A model generated the notes under the pieces. The model had not been told where the DNA came from, ran no database searches, and was given only the letters and a program-made list of their open reading frames with translations. Positions 13,901 to 26,800 of a stretch of DNA of 64,000 nucleotides are shown piece after piece. Within the stretch, counting starts at the first letter, position 1, and every line of letters begins with the position of its first letter. Made by a program: the position numbers and the translations under genes. This DNA is from Micromussa lordhowensis (taxonomy: Eukaryota > Cnidaria > Anthozoa > Scleractinia > Lobophylliidae). The DNA is taken from assembly GCA_964020085.1 (NCBI GenBank), contig OZ026595.1:10219516-10283515 (forward strand). The letters are read 5' to 3'.

Positions 13901-16900
13901 CACGATAATCACACCGCGTCAAAGAGATTGTTTCGTCACAACCCAGTATCACGTGGTACAATTCAGCCAATCAGGAAATTGGGATTCGTATAGTGTATAA
14001 AAGTTGAATAATAATCCGTTGTATTTGACAATCGATGACAGTTTTGCTGCGTGTTTTTTTTTTCAGAAATGGAAAGACGCCATTACTCAATCAAAGATGA
14101 AGTATTGTTCCAACACGCCACAGTAAGTTTACTATGCTGATGGCAAAAAACTTGCCAGTTACTCAGCTAGTAAACGCAACAGAACAATAGGCCATTTCCG
14201 AATTACCTTTAGCCTCTTTCTCAAAGCGAGTCTTGGTGCTCATCCTTTCATATGAAAATGAGATTTCATTCACATGCAAATTAAACTCATTTTGATATGA
14301 AAGGCTGTGGCTTTGAAATAGAGGCTTTAGGTAACTCGGAAATGGTCTATTGAAATCTGCTGTGTTAATCAACAACGTAAAGTAATACAGAAATATCATG
14401 CAAATATACACTTCGATAACTAAAGACAATTACAACTATAAGTGGAACAAAAATGTTATAGAAGGTTGGGAGTTAGTTATGACGGGAGCCGATGATCCAT
14501 CGAAATCGTTTTAATATACCGAAAGTATACCGCGTCTCAGTTAAAGCATTCGAAAATAACACATGCCGATGTGTTTATTGAAATCAATCCACGCATTTAT
14601 GTTAATGTATCTCGCGTTAACAGGGAAGATGAATCGGATGGTTACTCAGTTATAGGCGAGAATGTCTCTCAAACGCCTGCTCCTCCACTCCATACCCAAT
14701 CAACCAGACATCGACCTCCAGCACCCCTGCCGTCGACAAAGCAGCGACCGTATTCCAATTTTTTCCCCGCTGGTCCTGTGAGTGGGGGTAGTCATTCACG
14801 CAACACCTTGCCACTCCCCCCGAGGCCCCAGCCATCAGCCAGCGCAGACTCTTTAAAGTCTAAGCCACTGCCTCGACCACCGTGTAACCCTAAACCGAGA
14901 CCATCAACAATGGGGACGTTTCCAAGAAGCAGGTCAGAATCATCTTCCCTGGGGACGCCAGCGCAGGGATTTAATGACGTGCTGAATCAACTTGGAGGTG
15001 CAAAACTTCATTCGCCAGGTAAGAAGAGTCATTTCTTGATCAATGTTTAACATAACAAGCTCGGAAGAATAAACGTCAAATATCGGCCCAGTTGAACTCT
15101 TGCCTTTGGAATTCAGTTAGTCACCAATGAAAACGCATTCTGGAAAACTTAGCATAAAGTTTTCAAGTTTTTCATTCGTAACCCACTTAATCTGCGAAAC
15201 TATTGAAAGGGACATCAATTTTACCACGGTAAATGCGCTCCATCTAAGCGCACCTGTTGCTCCCAAGAAACCATTTGCGGATTCCTATGGCCGGATTGCA
15301 CTTTTAGCCTGGTAAATTACCAGGCAAAGAAATTATGCTGACACTGACTTTGACACTGACCAACTCCAAGCCTCACGTCTGTAGCCCGTAAACTACCATC
15401 AATTTGTTCATGTTGAGATGCAAATTGCACCATTGAATTTTTTTTTCAGGCTCTGCGTCCTCTTTGACGCCTTCCTCAGGAGATGCTTCTGCAGTCTCTG
15501 GTAAACTTAAAAATGTGAAAAGGTAAAGACATTTACAAAAATTAGCCAGGAAATAATAACTAAAGCTTTCCAAAGTAGAAATGTGGTGGCAATATTGGTA
15601 TCCCAGTTTGATAGTATCTCAAGAAAGAGCCTGTTTATTTCAAGCCTCGACGCACCACTTTGCACCAGTAAAATAATGATTTTCATCAATACAGTGATGA
15701 ATGAAATTACAAATGACGAACTCCCGAGCCTCATACTAAGTCATCGAGCTCGTTCTAATAAGATACGCGAAATAATAAGATAAAAATCAGCTAAATATAT
15801 CAAGTTGTGTGCCACTGAAAATGTGACTCGTTATCAAGGCGTTAAGGTGCCTTCTACATGTAAATACAAAGGTTTTTGCGCCACATTAGGACCATCCCCC
15901 AAAGGTAGATTTTGCAAGGGCTTTTGGAATCCACAAAGAAAGGGGGGAGTACACACCCATTTTTTCGAGATAATTAGCCTTAAATCTCAACAAAAATGCT
16001 GACATCAGCATTTTTCTGAAAAAAAAGAAGGAAAGGACTTTTCTTCACAGATTTCCTTAGAATTCGCATTTACATACAGAAAAGCAGCACATTTATAAAG
16101 ATCTTAAGACTGCATGGTAAATGGTAACATAAAAACCATTTTTGGTTTGTTTTTAATAACAAAATCGTTGCAACAACGCTTTCAGCGTCTCTGACAGCCT
16201 TCCTCTGGTTCAGCTAAAATACAGTCTAAATAGCTTTTCCTCACAACTAGAAACTAATCACGTGTTGAATAGGCTTACCACTTCCATTTCATAACAAAAA
16301 ATATAGAGATAACCAGGCGTTTTTAAGGTTATTCATCTTTTTTGAAAACTTTCCTGTCACCTCCCCAGTAAGTAAAACATTTGCGTCTCTTGCACCTGTT
16401 TTACGCGCGCACTACGCCATCTGCAGGTAAATATTTACAGTTGGATTTCAGTTTAACAAATTGACGTCAGTTTTTCATGCGTCAAGTACAGGTCAGACCC
16501 AACAAATGGTAAACGCCAAAGCGTGCACTATTTAGTTGTGGATGCACGTGGGAGGTTGCTAAGCACTAAAGAAGCGTAAGAGTCTAGCTTCACGAATGCT
16601 TAGCATACCTCCCAAGTGCATCCATAGCTCAATAGTGTACAGCTATGGCGTTTACCATTTGTTTTATAACGTAACATTGACACACTGAAGCAAAGGAAGT
16701 CCTTTTGTTGAGCTACATCGCATCAGCACACACGTCAGCTGCGTGCACCCATGGTTAAATAGTAGACGAAGAATTAACCAATCAGAGCGTGCACTTTGCT
16801 ATATAATTGGCAAATTGTCCCTTCTCGTTCGTTGGCGCATCGCATAAATTATCAATTAATGTGTCTGTCTGCTTATTGACAATGAAAAAGAGCCAATGAG

Positions 16901-17781
16901 CGCGCGAGAGTTTCTGCAGCTATCCTAAAAATAATTTTCGAGAGATAACAGCTGGTTTTTTAGCTGGAAGCCGTTAACAGTTAAAGGTTAGCGATATGCT
17001 GCTATTCTGGTATTCCTGGAGTTAGTACAGGGTCATTTAACTGGATTTGGTCACAGTAGGACAATTTTGCTTTCATTTTAGTCGTGTACTTGGTAGCGTA
17101 CTTGATTGCTTGAATTTAAGATAGCTAACAAGCTAGTAAATTCAAGCTTAAATTCAAGCTAATAGCTAGAATTTAAGATAGCTTGAATTTAAGATAGCTA
17201 ACCCTAACCCTAAACCCTAACCCGTAAGAGTTGCTCGAGGCGATAGCCGAGAGCAACTCTAGCTTCTTGAGTGCTCTCCAAACTTCCCACGTAACTCGAT
17301 ATACGCACAGCTAAAAGCATGAACCAATTCTTTTATAACATGGCGACAACAAGTTGGGCGCTAAAACATGTTTTATTTCTGATGGATCACAATTAGTTCC
17401 CGCGATGCACGGTGAAGGAAAACAAAGGTCTTTATTATACAATCAGTTAAGCAACAGTTGAACGAAAATGCTTAACCTGGTCTCTAAAATTGTCGATGAA
17501 AAATTCGCTTCTTCGAATTAAGCTTATTAAATTATGATGAAAACGTAGCCAAACAAAGTACAAATACTCAATGAGAATGTAGACAAACAAAGTCAAAATA
17601 CTCACGTTGAAGTAAACATCTTTGCCAGGCAAAAGTCAAAGGCTCGAACTAGGGTTTGGATTGTTCAGAATAATCTTATTGCCGAAATTTAAACAAAGGA
17701 ACTTGCACTAAACTCGACGGAAATTTTGCAGCTGAAATGAAACTGCACGCGTCATTGCACACGTCATTTCCATGTACCATC

Positions 17782-17813
<32 letters not shown>

Positions 17814-20800
17814 TTAGCCAATCAGAGCGTGCGCTAGCATATAGCTATGTTATAAACAATGCTAACCCTATCGCGCGCGGGGCGGTGAACCATGCCTTGC
17901 GTGATGCGCAGAACATGTGCTCACTAAAATAGGTAGGCACTGTCCTTAATAGAAAGTTCTTACAGACAATATTTCGGTGTTTCTGATAGGGGTAATCCAG
18001 ATGGACAAAGTTTCAAACGAAAAGACAGAGAGGTGAGTTATTTAGATCTGGCAACTTAAGTAAAGTTATATACAGTAAGTTTTAACCTGTTCCACGGACT
18101 AAATTTCAAAAACTCTCTCAATTCAAGCACAATCAAGTAAATTTAGGAATTCCTCTTTGTTTTTTTCCCATTTTTTTTTATTTATCTACTTCAACCCTTA
18201 CCAAATATTTGTCTTTTCTATGCAAAGAGCAAGGAACCCATTTGGGAGTACTTCATTACATTTGGTAGTATCTAGTGTGATGATATATTGACCTCTCTTA
18301 CTAATCTTAAACAATAGAGTCACTTACATTGGCTTAGTGCTAGTAGTGTTTATTAAGACCAATATCAACCCTCATTCAGGGAGAGAAACGTCTGCTATTG
18401 TTGACATTGATCACGGATTGTGCTCGCAAAAAAAAACCCCATCGCGCAGAATGCCTATTGTTCTCGGGACATTTACTTGCAGTTCTAAGGTCTGTCATAT
18501 TACCTAGTATTATTCAAATTAACGCTAGGAGCCGAGTCTCATTGGTTAAGATAAACGCGCGCTTTTTCCCGGAGGGAATATGCCCTTGCTCATTAACTTG
18601 AAGAAGGCGGAGCATCAAACAATGAACTTTTCGTATATTGTTTTCGCTTTTGTTTAGCCTATTCGCACCTCAAAGTAAATTTACCGCGTCTCTCAGTAAA
18701 GGCGGATTTACACGGTACGATTTTTTGTCGCATGCGACAAGCGTACCACATGACTTTCGATTGTCGCAATGTTTTGAAACATGTTTTAAAATGCTACGAC
18801 ATTTTTTCCTGACGTACACGACAATAGTAAGCGAGTTGTAGGCCCGTCGTAAGCTTGTCGCAATCGACAAAAATCGTACCGTGTAAATCGGCCCTAAGAA
18901 AGGGAGGGAAAACAAAAACTGGTTATAAAAGTCTATTATTGATCCGTATAAAAGAAAGCTGAAATCGTGTGTCCAAAAATATCGCTGCGCTTGAGGAAAA
19001 CAACCGTTTGATTTTTTGCACCAGAAGGAACTGATTCAAAGAAAACTAACAAATGGAGTTGTTCTTGGAACGCATTCGATCGAATGCCTTTGAAATAACA
19101 AAGTGCATTCTTTGATCGCAGTGTTCGTTAGCAGGGCCATTTTTGAAGTCTTTTGCGTTTAATAAGTGTTTTGACTTTGGGAAAGAGAAAGGTGGAGTCA
19201 GTGAAAGATACAGAATTTAATGGCTCGGTGGTTCGACGGCTCGCCAGTCGTACTGTCGTATTGAGTGTTTAATTAAAAGAACGAGTAAGGTATATAATTT
19301 AGTGGCCCGACGGCTTGGTGGTTCGCCAGTCGAATTGACTAACAATCCGCCGAGCCACTCGAGCGATACTTCTTTAAATTGACTGACAAGCCACCGAGCC
19401 ACTCGATTGATACTTCTTTAGAAGTGGCCCTGTATTCTGTAGTTTTCGATTCTAAACATATTTGTTTGCTTACACGAGTCAGTAGTGTTGTTCGTTGCCC
19501 ACTTGTTACGCTCGATCACAAAGCAACGAACGCAAACAAAGTCCGTTGTTCGATCGATGGCCGCTCAACTTATTTGAAAAGCTTTGCAAACCATCGGCGG
19601 CTTTTACCGCCTATGTTCGCAAAATATAAAGACAGCTCGGGTTGCATCGTGCTCACTCGAACGGACATTGTCTGCTTTTGACCAGGCACACTTCTGTTTT
19701 CCTTGTTCATTGTAAATCCGCGCGTTAACACTCGTCAAGCTGTCGTTCCGGCTATGAGTTTTAAAGTTGGCGGGCTACTGATCAGTGATTCGCATTTAAC
19801 GACTGAGTGATTTTTTTGAAAAGATATGGTAATTTTTTGACAGCCATTGTTATGCAGTCGTGTGCTTCAAACAATGGCTCACTAAGCAAAGACGCGCCAT
19901 ATTTGAACGCACTTCCAACTCGCAATTTTAAATGTCAATTTGATAGTCGTTATTTTACTTCGATTTACAAAGTAAAGACGGGATCAGTTAAGAAAAACGT
20001 CCAACTTTTATTTCCCGTTGCTCACTCTTTTGAAGCCCGTGTCGCTTACTTAAAAATCGCTTTTCACTTCGTATCGGAAACATTTTCCCCTCTGAAAAAG
20101 CCTTTTTTTTACCAATTTTCGAACGCAAAAAGATAGTCCAAAAACATTGTAAAACTTCCTATTTTTTGGCTGCAATTGTAGATATAGCATTCCTCATGAA
20201 AAGCCCGTTGCTCAAAACATAAAATGGGACTTTGGAAAGTCAGGAAATGGAGTTTTATCAATGCCCTGCAGGCAAATTAGGGCCTTTTCTCTCTTATTCT
20301 TGGCCATTTAAACTACATTAGCATTCAAATTTTGCCGCTTCGGTGCTCATGAATAAGTAATGATGTCCGGCTATTCTACGCGATGCGTTTGGTTTAATTT
20401 GGTTAGGCTGACTAGCTCGATCCTCAACAGTTCGAACGTTTCGCAATAATAGTCATCTGTATGTGCTCATAGTAGTGAGAATGCGAGACGTGCCTGCAGG
20501 GACACATGGTAGTTGTATTCGTCATTTGAGAACTACAACTACTGGATTCCCTGCAGGGGCTTCCCATAGCGGGAATAGGCCATTAATATACACGCAGCAA
20601 TAAAATATTTAAGGTAAGAATACCGTTAACTTTTCAGATTCTTGAAGGCATAGCTTCCTCCAGCTATGCCTTCAAGGCAGTTCTGGATTAAAAGAAGGTT
20701 TAAATGCCCGGACACTTTTATATAGCACGGAAACTTTATTGCAATCACCAAAAGCGCTCAGAATTCTGCGCTCTTCTAGTCTTTCTTTATACTTCTCGAA

Positions 20801-23800
20801 ACATTAGCAGATTTGATAAATTTGTTGATTCGATTTTTGCCTTGAGCTACTGTATTTTAATTCCGAGTTTTCGCCGTTCTACGGAATCATCAGGGAATGG
20901 AAGAAAATGTTCCATATTGGGCGGTATAAATGTGGTGTAAGTGACGCGACTGTAAGTGAATAGAAGTGAAAAAACAGCTAAAATAAACCTGTTCAAGTTA
21001 AAATAGAGTAGAATAAAATAAAACGTCTCTGAGTTCTTACGGAAATATACAATAAAATGGACAGCAGTTCAAAATAGAAGGGCTCTGAGTTCGATGCATT
21101 CTTCACAGGAATTAAGTTTGGGCTTGCACTTTCGGATGTAGAACGCGTGGAATAACCGCAAGTTGCAGGATCGTTTTCTTGTGCGATTATTTTAACATCA
21201 ACACCTTGTATGTTTTGGTTGTTAGTTGCAATATGTTTCCTACGGACGAGCTGTTGTTGTTCTTGCTCAGGTGTTCTTTAATGTGCTTCCAGCGTAGAAT
21301 TTGTTTCTTCTGCAGGTAACTTGGTACACGGTATTTCTTCCTAGGCACATGTTGGTGTTTGCGACATAACCTGCGATCTTACCGTCCCTTCCTTATATTC
21401 AGACATGGGGAAGGAGGGCACGATACATTTACCTGTCGGATCATATGTAAAAAAAAACAGATTCTGTTTTTTCTCTGATAAACAATACTTATAATACGCT
21501 GCGTTCTTATTGGCTGTCATAGTTCAGCCACACTTCCGGTCAAAAAGTTGGCCTTGCCAGAAGAGGACGAGGACGAGTTTTCTGCTGCGTTAGTTGAAAC
21601 CCTGGAATTCACCTTATTCCAAAATGGCAACTATTTTAGTGGTCTTTTGTTTGCCTTCAAATTAGCCCTTGTTGCCTCGTTCTTAAACTCGAAATTCAAA
21701 AGAATATTTTCCCTTGAACGAGGCAACAAGGGCTAATTTGCAAGCAAACAAAAGAACACTAAAATGGCAGCCATTTTGGAATAAGGTGTATTTTCAATAT
21801 GATTTCCTGAAAGTAGAGCAGATAGAGTGCTTACAGCAGGTAATTTGTTTACGTGAAGATGTTTTAGCGGTGGTGTCTACGGGTTTCGGGGAGAACTTAA
21901 TCTACCAAACTTATATAAAAAATTATATTTATGATTTGGCCAGCAACCTACCTTTACAAGGGTCACCGCGAACTCGCTCGGCGTCACCGGCAGACACATC
22001 AAGTTTGCAACAGCATCTTCTAGACTTCCGCGCTCAGTCTAAGGCGCGTTTAATTCAAATGAGGATTCTCTCGCTCGAATCGTGGGTTGCCTTCGCCTTT
22101 TTTGGATCTGGTGTAGATCTGCTTGGAGAACGATTTCCATGCAACCGTTTTACAGACTGTGAATTGCTCGCGGTCTTGACTTTCACAATACCTTCTAGTT
22201 TGTAAAAAAATAGTCGAGCAATTGACAATTTTCCATGCACATTTTTTGCAAGCTGCTAGAGGACTCGAACTTGTATTTGCATCTAAGCTTATCTCTAATC
22301 CTACGCTTTTGAGCAATTCTGCCAACACAATGCCATCAGCAGTAAAGCAGCTCTTGCCAGTGAATTCCTTGTTTCTGGTTACCGTAAATAAAGGGATCGC
22401 AGCTCCTACTGGCAAATTGTTATCGCAGAAATAGCAACACTAGTTGGTTTTTATCGTTGAACGCCGTCTCACCTTGTTTCCAAACGTATTTAAGTTATAA
22501 TTTCACATGGGAGTTTGCACGCAAGCTGCGCATGTACAATTACTATTCTGCAGACGCCTCTGCAGACGTTTTTCGCGCCTCTTGGAAATCCGAATCTCGA
22601 ATTCCCGCCAACTACAAATAAGTTGTTTGACTTCCGGTGAATGCTGGTTGGTTCACAAAACGACAGTTCGACCACACCTTAGATTATTTAAATTAGGGGC
22701 CAGTTGGTGGCTGGTTAAATAAATGTACTGATCGCAGGTTATTTGCGGTAGGGCAGTTTGTTCTTGTGCATGTGGTTTGGGTGTGGTGAGGGAGGACTTG
22801 TCTCAGCGTGTACGATTTATGAGCGACGCGTACTGTGAGGCCTTCTTTGCGGAAGATTCTGGTAAGCGTAAGCGTGCTGTGTTTGCTTTTTGTGGGTAAC
22901 GTTGGTGATGGCGTTTAGTTTTGTCTATGACGTTTTCAGAATATTTGTTGAGGCGAAGGATATTTTCAAACGCGCGTTCGTGTTTATTGGATGTTGTTTG
23001 TGTGGAGCATATCTGCTGTATACGTTTTTGTTCATTACGGATGCAGTTAATCTTTGAGTTTTTATGTAGGGCTGACTGGTGGTGCACGAATACTGGCTTC
23101 TTCGCTCTTTTTTGCAGAATTCAAAGGAGCTTTCGCCGTTCTCCGAGAATGTAACTTTGAATATGATGCCGTAGAACGGCGAAAGCTCGAAATTAAAATG
23201 CACAAGCTCAAAGGCCTCAATCGAATGAATATATTTATCAATTCCAAAATGCTACTGAAGGACAACTTCATACGTTTACACTTTTTTTTAGTAAACCTTG
23301 AGGAGGGCTCAAAACAAAACTAATTTGTAATTTCTTGTAATTTTGTTGTAAAATTACAAGAATAAAAATCAGTGATAAAAATTGTGAATGACGTTTCGAT
23401 GAATCGTTCATCATTTTCAAATTCGTAAAAAAATTCTTGTGAGTTCTTTATATACTAAAAATGTGTGTGAAAATCTCGTTGCATGTAATTAAAATTACTA
23501 CAATGCGGAATGCAGAAAGCGACAATTAAGTATTAAATAGTTTTGCTCTGATTGAATCAGATTGAGTGTTCAGCTCAGGCTGCACTTCTTGAATAAAGAG
23601 CATTTCGTAAATTAAGCATTCAAATTTCCCACGACATTTCTTAAAGGGGCTCAGTCACGGTATTTTAAAAATTACCATTAACTTGAAGGAAACCTAAAAA
23701 TAATACTTTACAAAGATAGAAAATCATCAAAGAGATGATAATAAACCATAAAGGAACACGGATGGTCAAGGATGGAGAAGATTGACATGGATTGCAAACA

Positions 23801-26800
23801 ATGATTTTGAAAAGTTTAGCTAAACTTTTCAAAATCGTTGTTTGCAATCCATGTCAATCTTCTCCATCCTTGACCATCCGTGTTCCTTTATGGTTTATTA
23901 TCATCTCTTTGATGATTTTCTATCTTTGTAAAGTATTATTTTTAGGTTTTCTTCATTTAACGGTAATTTTGTCGATGCTTAAAATAACTCAAAATACCGT
24001 GACTGAGCCCCTTTAAGAATGGTGAATTGTTCCTGAAGATCTTTGTTTCTCTGATTGTGGGCGTCACGCAGGTGTTTTCCAATAGCAGAGTGTTTGTGTT
24101 CCTCAATGCGTTGAAAAAGCTGAAAACATGTGTCCACAGGAAAACAACAAATAAAGGCCTACTTCTCCACTATCGAAGCCATGTTGATGCCCGTTACAAA
24201 CGATCCCTTCTAATGACTATGTTAAACCGAGCCCACTGTCTCTCATCCTCACCTGACCTATTTGCTGAAGAATGTGACAACTTGAAAGGGATCTTCTTAA
24301 AACTGAAGTACCCAGAGAATCTTATTAATTCCACAATAACTAGATTCATCGAGTCGCGAAATCAACAACAACTTCACGATGTTCAAGCAAATGAGCCCGT
24401 TCGAATTATTATGCCGTTCAAGGATCAAAGATCAGCCGACGTTGTACGGAGACAGCTGTCCGATCTTGGAAGGAAAATTAACAGCGATCTACGCCCAGTG
24501 TTTACAAGCAGAAAAATTGCCGACGACATCAAAGTAGCAGAGGCCAAACCACCGCTAATAAATCAACAATGCGTTGTCTATAAATTCAAATGTGATCTGT
24601 GTGATGCAGATTATGTTGGCTATATTCGCCGACACCTTTTTCAACGCATTGAGGAACACAAACACTCTGCTATTGGAAAACACCTGCGTGACGCCCACAA
24701 TCAGAGAAACAAAGATCTTCAGGAACAATTCACCATTCTTAAGAAATGTCGTGGGAAATTTGAATGCTTAATTTACGAAATGCTCTTTATTCAAGAAGTG
24801 CAGCCTGAGCTGAACACTCAATCTGATTCAATCAGAGCAAAACTATTTAATACTTAATTGTCGCTTTCTGCATTCCGCATTGTAGTAATTTTAATTACAT
24901 GCAACGAGATTTTCACACACATTTTTAGTATATAAAGAACTCACAAGAATTTGACTTTTAGTTTTTTACGAATTTGAAAATGATGAACGATTCATCGAAA
25001 CGTCATTCACAATTTTTATCACTGATTTTTATTCTCAATTGTTTATCCAAAGCCTCAGTTATTAAAATTACAAGAGCAGGTTTTAATTAAGCAATAGACC
25101 ACTCTATCTATGGGTTTACTGGCGCAATACACCACGCGGGATGTTTGGAGAATACGAGAAATTCTTGTAAATCACGAGCAGTTAGGCGAATGATTTACAA
25201 GCTTTTCGAGTGTTCTCCCAACATCCCAAGTGGTTATTGCGCCAGTAAACCCATAGAAAGAGTGGTCTATTGCTTTTATAAAATAACAACGGAAAACGTT
25301 TGTAAAAGAGAGGGAAATTTATTGTACTTTTGTGATCAAGTTGCTTATTCTCATCAAGATCATGAGGTGACGCGAGAAACCAATCACAGCGACTGAAATT
25401 AAATTAAATTAACTCAGCACCGGGCACAAAATCTGCAGATCAAAGCGACGAAAAAATTTCACGCAAAAAAGGGTTTTAAGAAAGGAAAGGAAAAGGTTAT
25501 CGAGTATATTAATTAAGTCAAATGTATTTTGACGGGAAAATGCAGAGAGTTGTAGGCGGAATCAGTCATCACGAATGCAGAAGACTGTATGGACAGTTTG
25601 CAAGTAGTACAAACTTCATACGCTTGGCGAATCAATTCAACGATAAAACTTTCCAAAGGTTCGCGAATGGATTAAAGGTTGGTTTCAGAACGCTGCTTCC
25701 GAAATTTATTCAGATTTTATTAATCTTGAAGGCTATGAAGTCCGTGTCTCTCTGTATTTTGTCAAATGAGAGCTATTGCTTGTGTTATCGTACTTAAAAT
25801 TTCCCATGGCAACTCGAAGGAATATTTTCCCTGCTTTATAGCAACCGCAACCCAAATTGATCAGTGTAGCCTACCTGTAGCAAGAACTTGCGTCCTCCAC
25901 AGACGCTTAAAACTTCCCTCTAAACTTAAGGGTAAACGGAATCGACATAAACGTTTTGCAATAGAAAAAACGGTAAGCATATAAGCTTATATATCGGGAC
26001 CAACTTCTGGTCCTGTTTTTCCTGGTAAACTTCTATGTATGTGTTGAATGAAATATTTTCGTATTATTGAAATCTCAGCCAGCGAAAGCCGAAACTGTTT
26101 ATTACATTTGTTATCGTTCGTGTTCAGGTAAAGCTCCCGCGTAGAGATGTCAAGATCTTCGCTTTCGAACACGGCAAATCGTCTCTTCTTGCTGCACCCG
26201 TCTTTCGCCGGACTTTTGTTTTCATTCGTTTACTTAGAGTTTGGTTTATTTTGATTTTGACTTTAGCCTTCTGACATTTCCAGACCAAAAGCCGACATTA
26301 AGTCGAAGTTAGAGAAATTTTCATTCTTCTCTTCGGCTCTTACGGGAACATTGACGTAATTACTTTTCTATGTTTACCGTTACAAAAGAACATAAGCTTT
26401 GCAACTCTATGAACCAATCAGAGCGCGCGTAGTATCTCAGGTATTTTATGATAACGAAAAAGAAGACAGAAAATTGCTTATCTCTCTCGAGGAGGCTAAG
26501 TTTGTTTGGTGATTTCGTTAACTGTAAGAAAAGGCAGCAATAGAAACTTACACCCATTACCTGGCTCTTGCAGGGAGTTCTTCCTAACACAGCTTTGAGA
26601 CTTGACCTGGACAAGTCAAATGTCAATTCGTAAGTAGAGTTCACTACCTCTGTTCTAAACCAAGGAAGTGAGGGCGGTACAGTATACTGGTTTGTACAGT
26701 CTGGTTCAGTAATATAGAGATGTTTGCGCAAGATAGCATTAAAATAAATTCAACTGTTTCTTACAAGGTTGGTCATTTTATTTGTCATGTATTCGCAGCT

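Larger units (their letters stand above)
23361..25034 (+). mobile_element. Penelope-like element with inverted 3' copy at its 5' side (element P1)
   Basis: The plus-strand copy (about 24123-25034) carries the end of RT plus a GIY-YIG domain. The left part (23361-24119, minus sense) is an inverted copy of the last roughly 390 bp (24638-25034), interrupted by a TTAA foldback (23645-24012). The two arms match closely, including the short 3' UTR hairpin. The 5' part of RT is missing. Head-to-head partial copies are a known Penelope arrangement; element P3 at 60319-63234 has the same layout. Confidence 0.8.

Noticed and set aside
24027..24122. N-terminal part of the Penelope P1 frame
   Set aside because: It reads antisense through the inverted left arm, so it is not part of the nuclease protein.
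25653..25720. WFQN motif resembling a homeodomain third helix
   Set aside because: The frame lacks the rest of the homeodomain and is interrupted; similarity is limited to a few residues.
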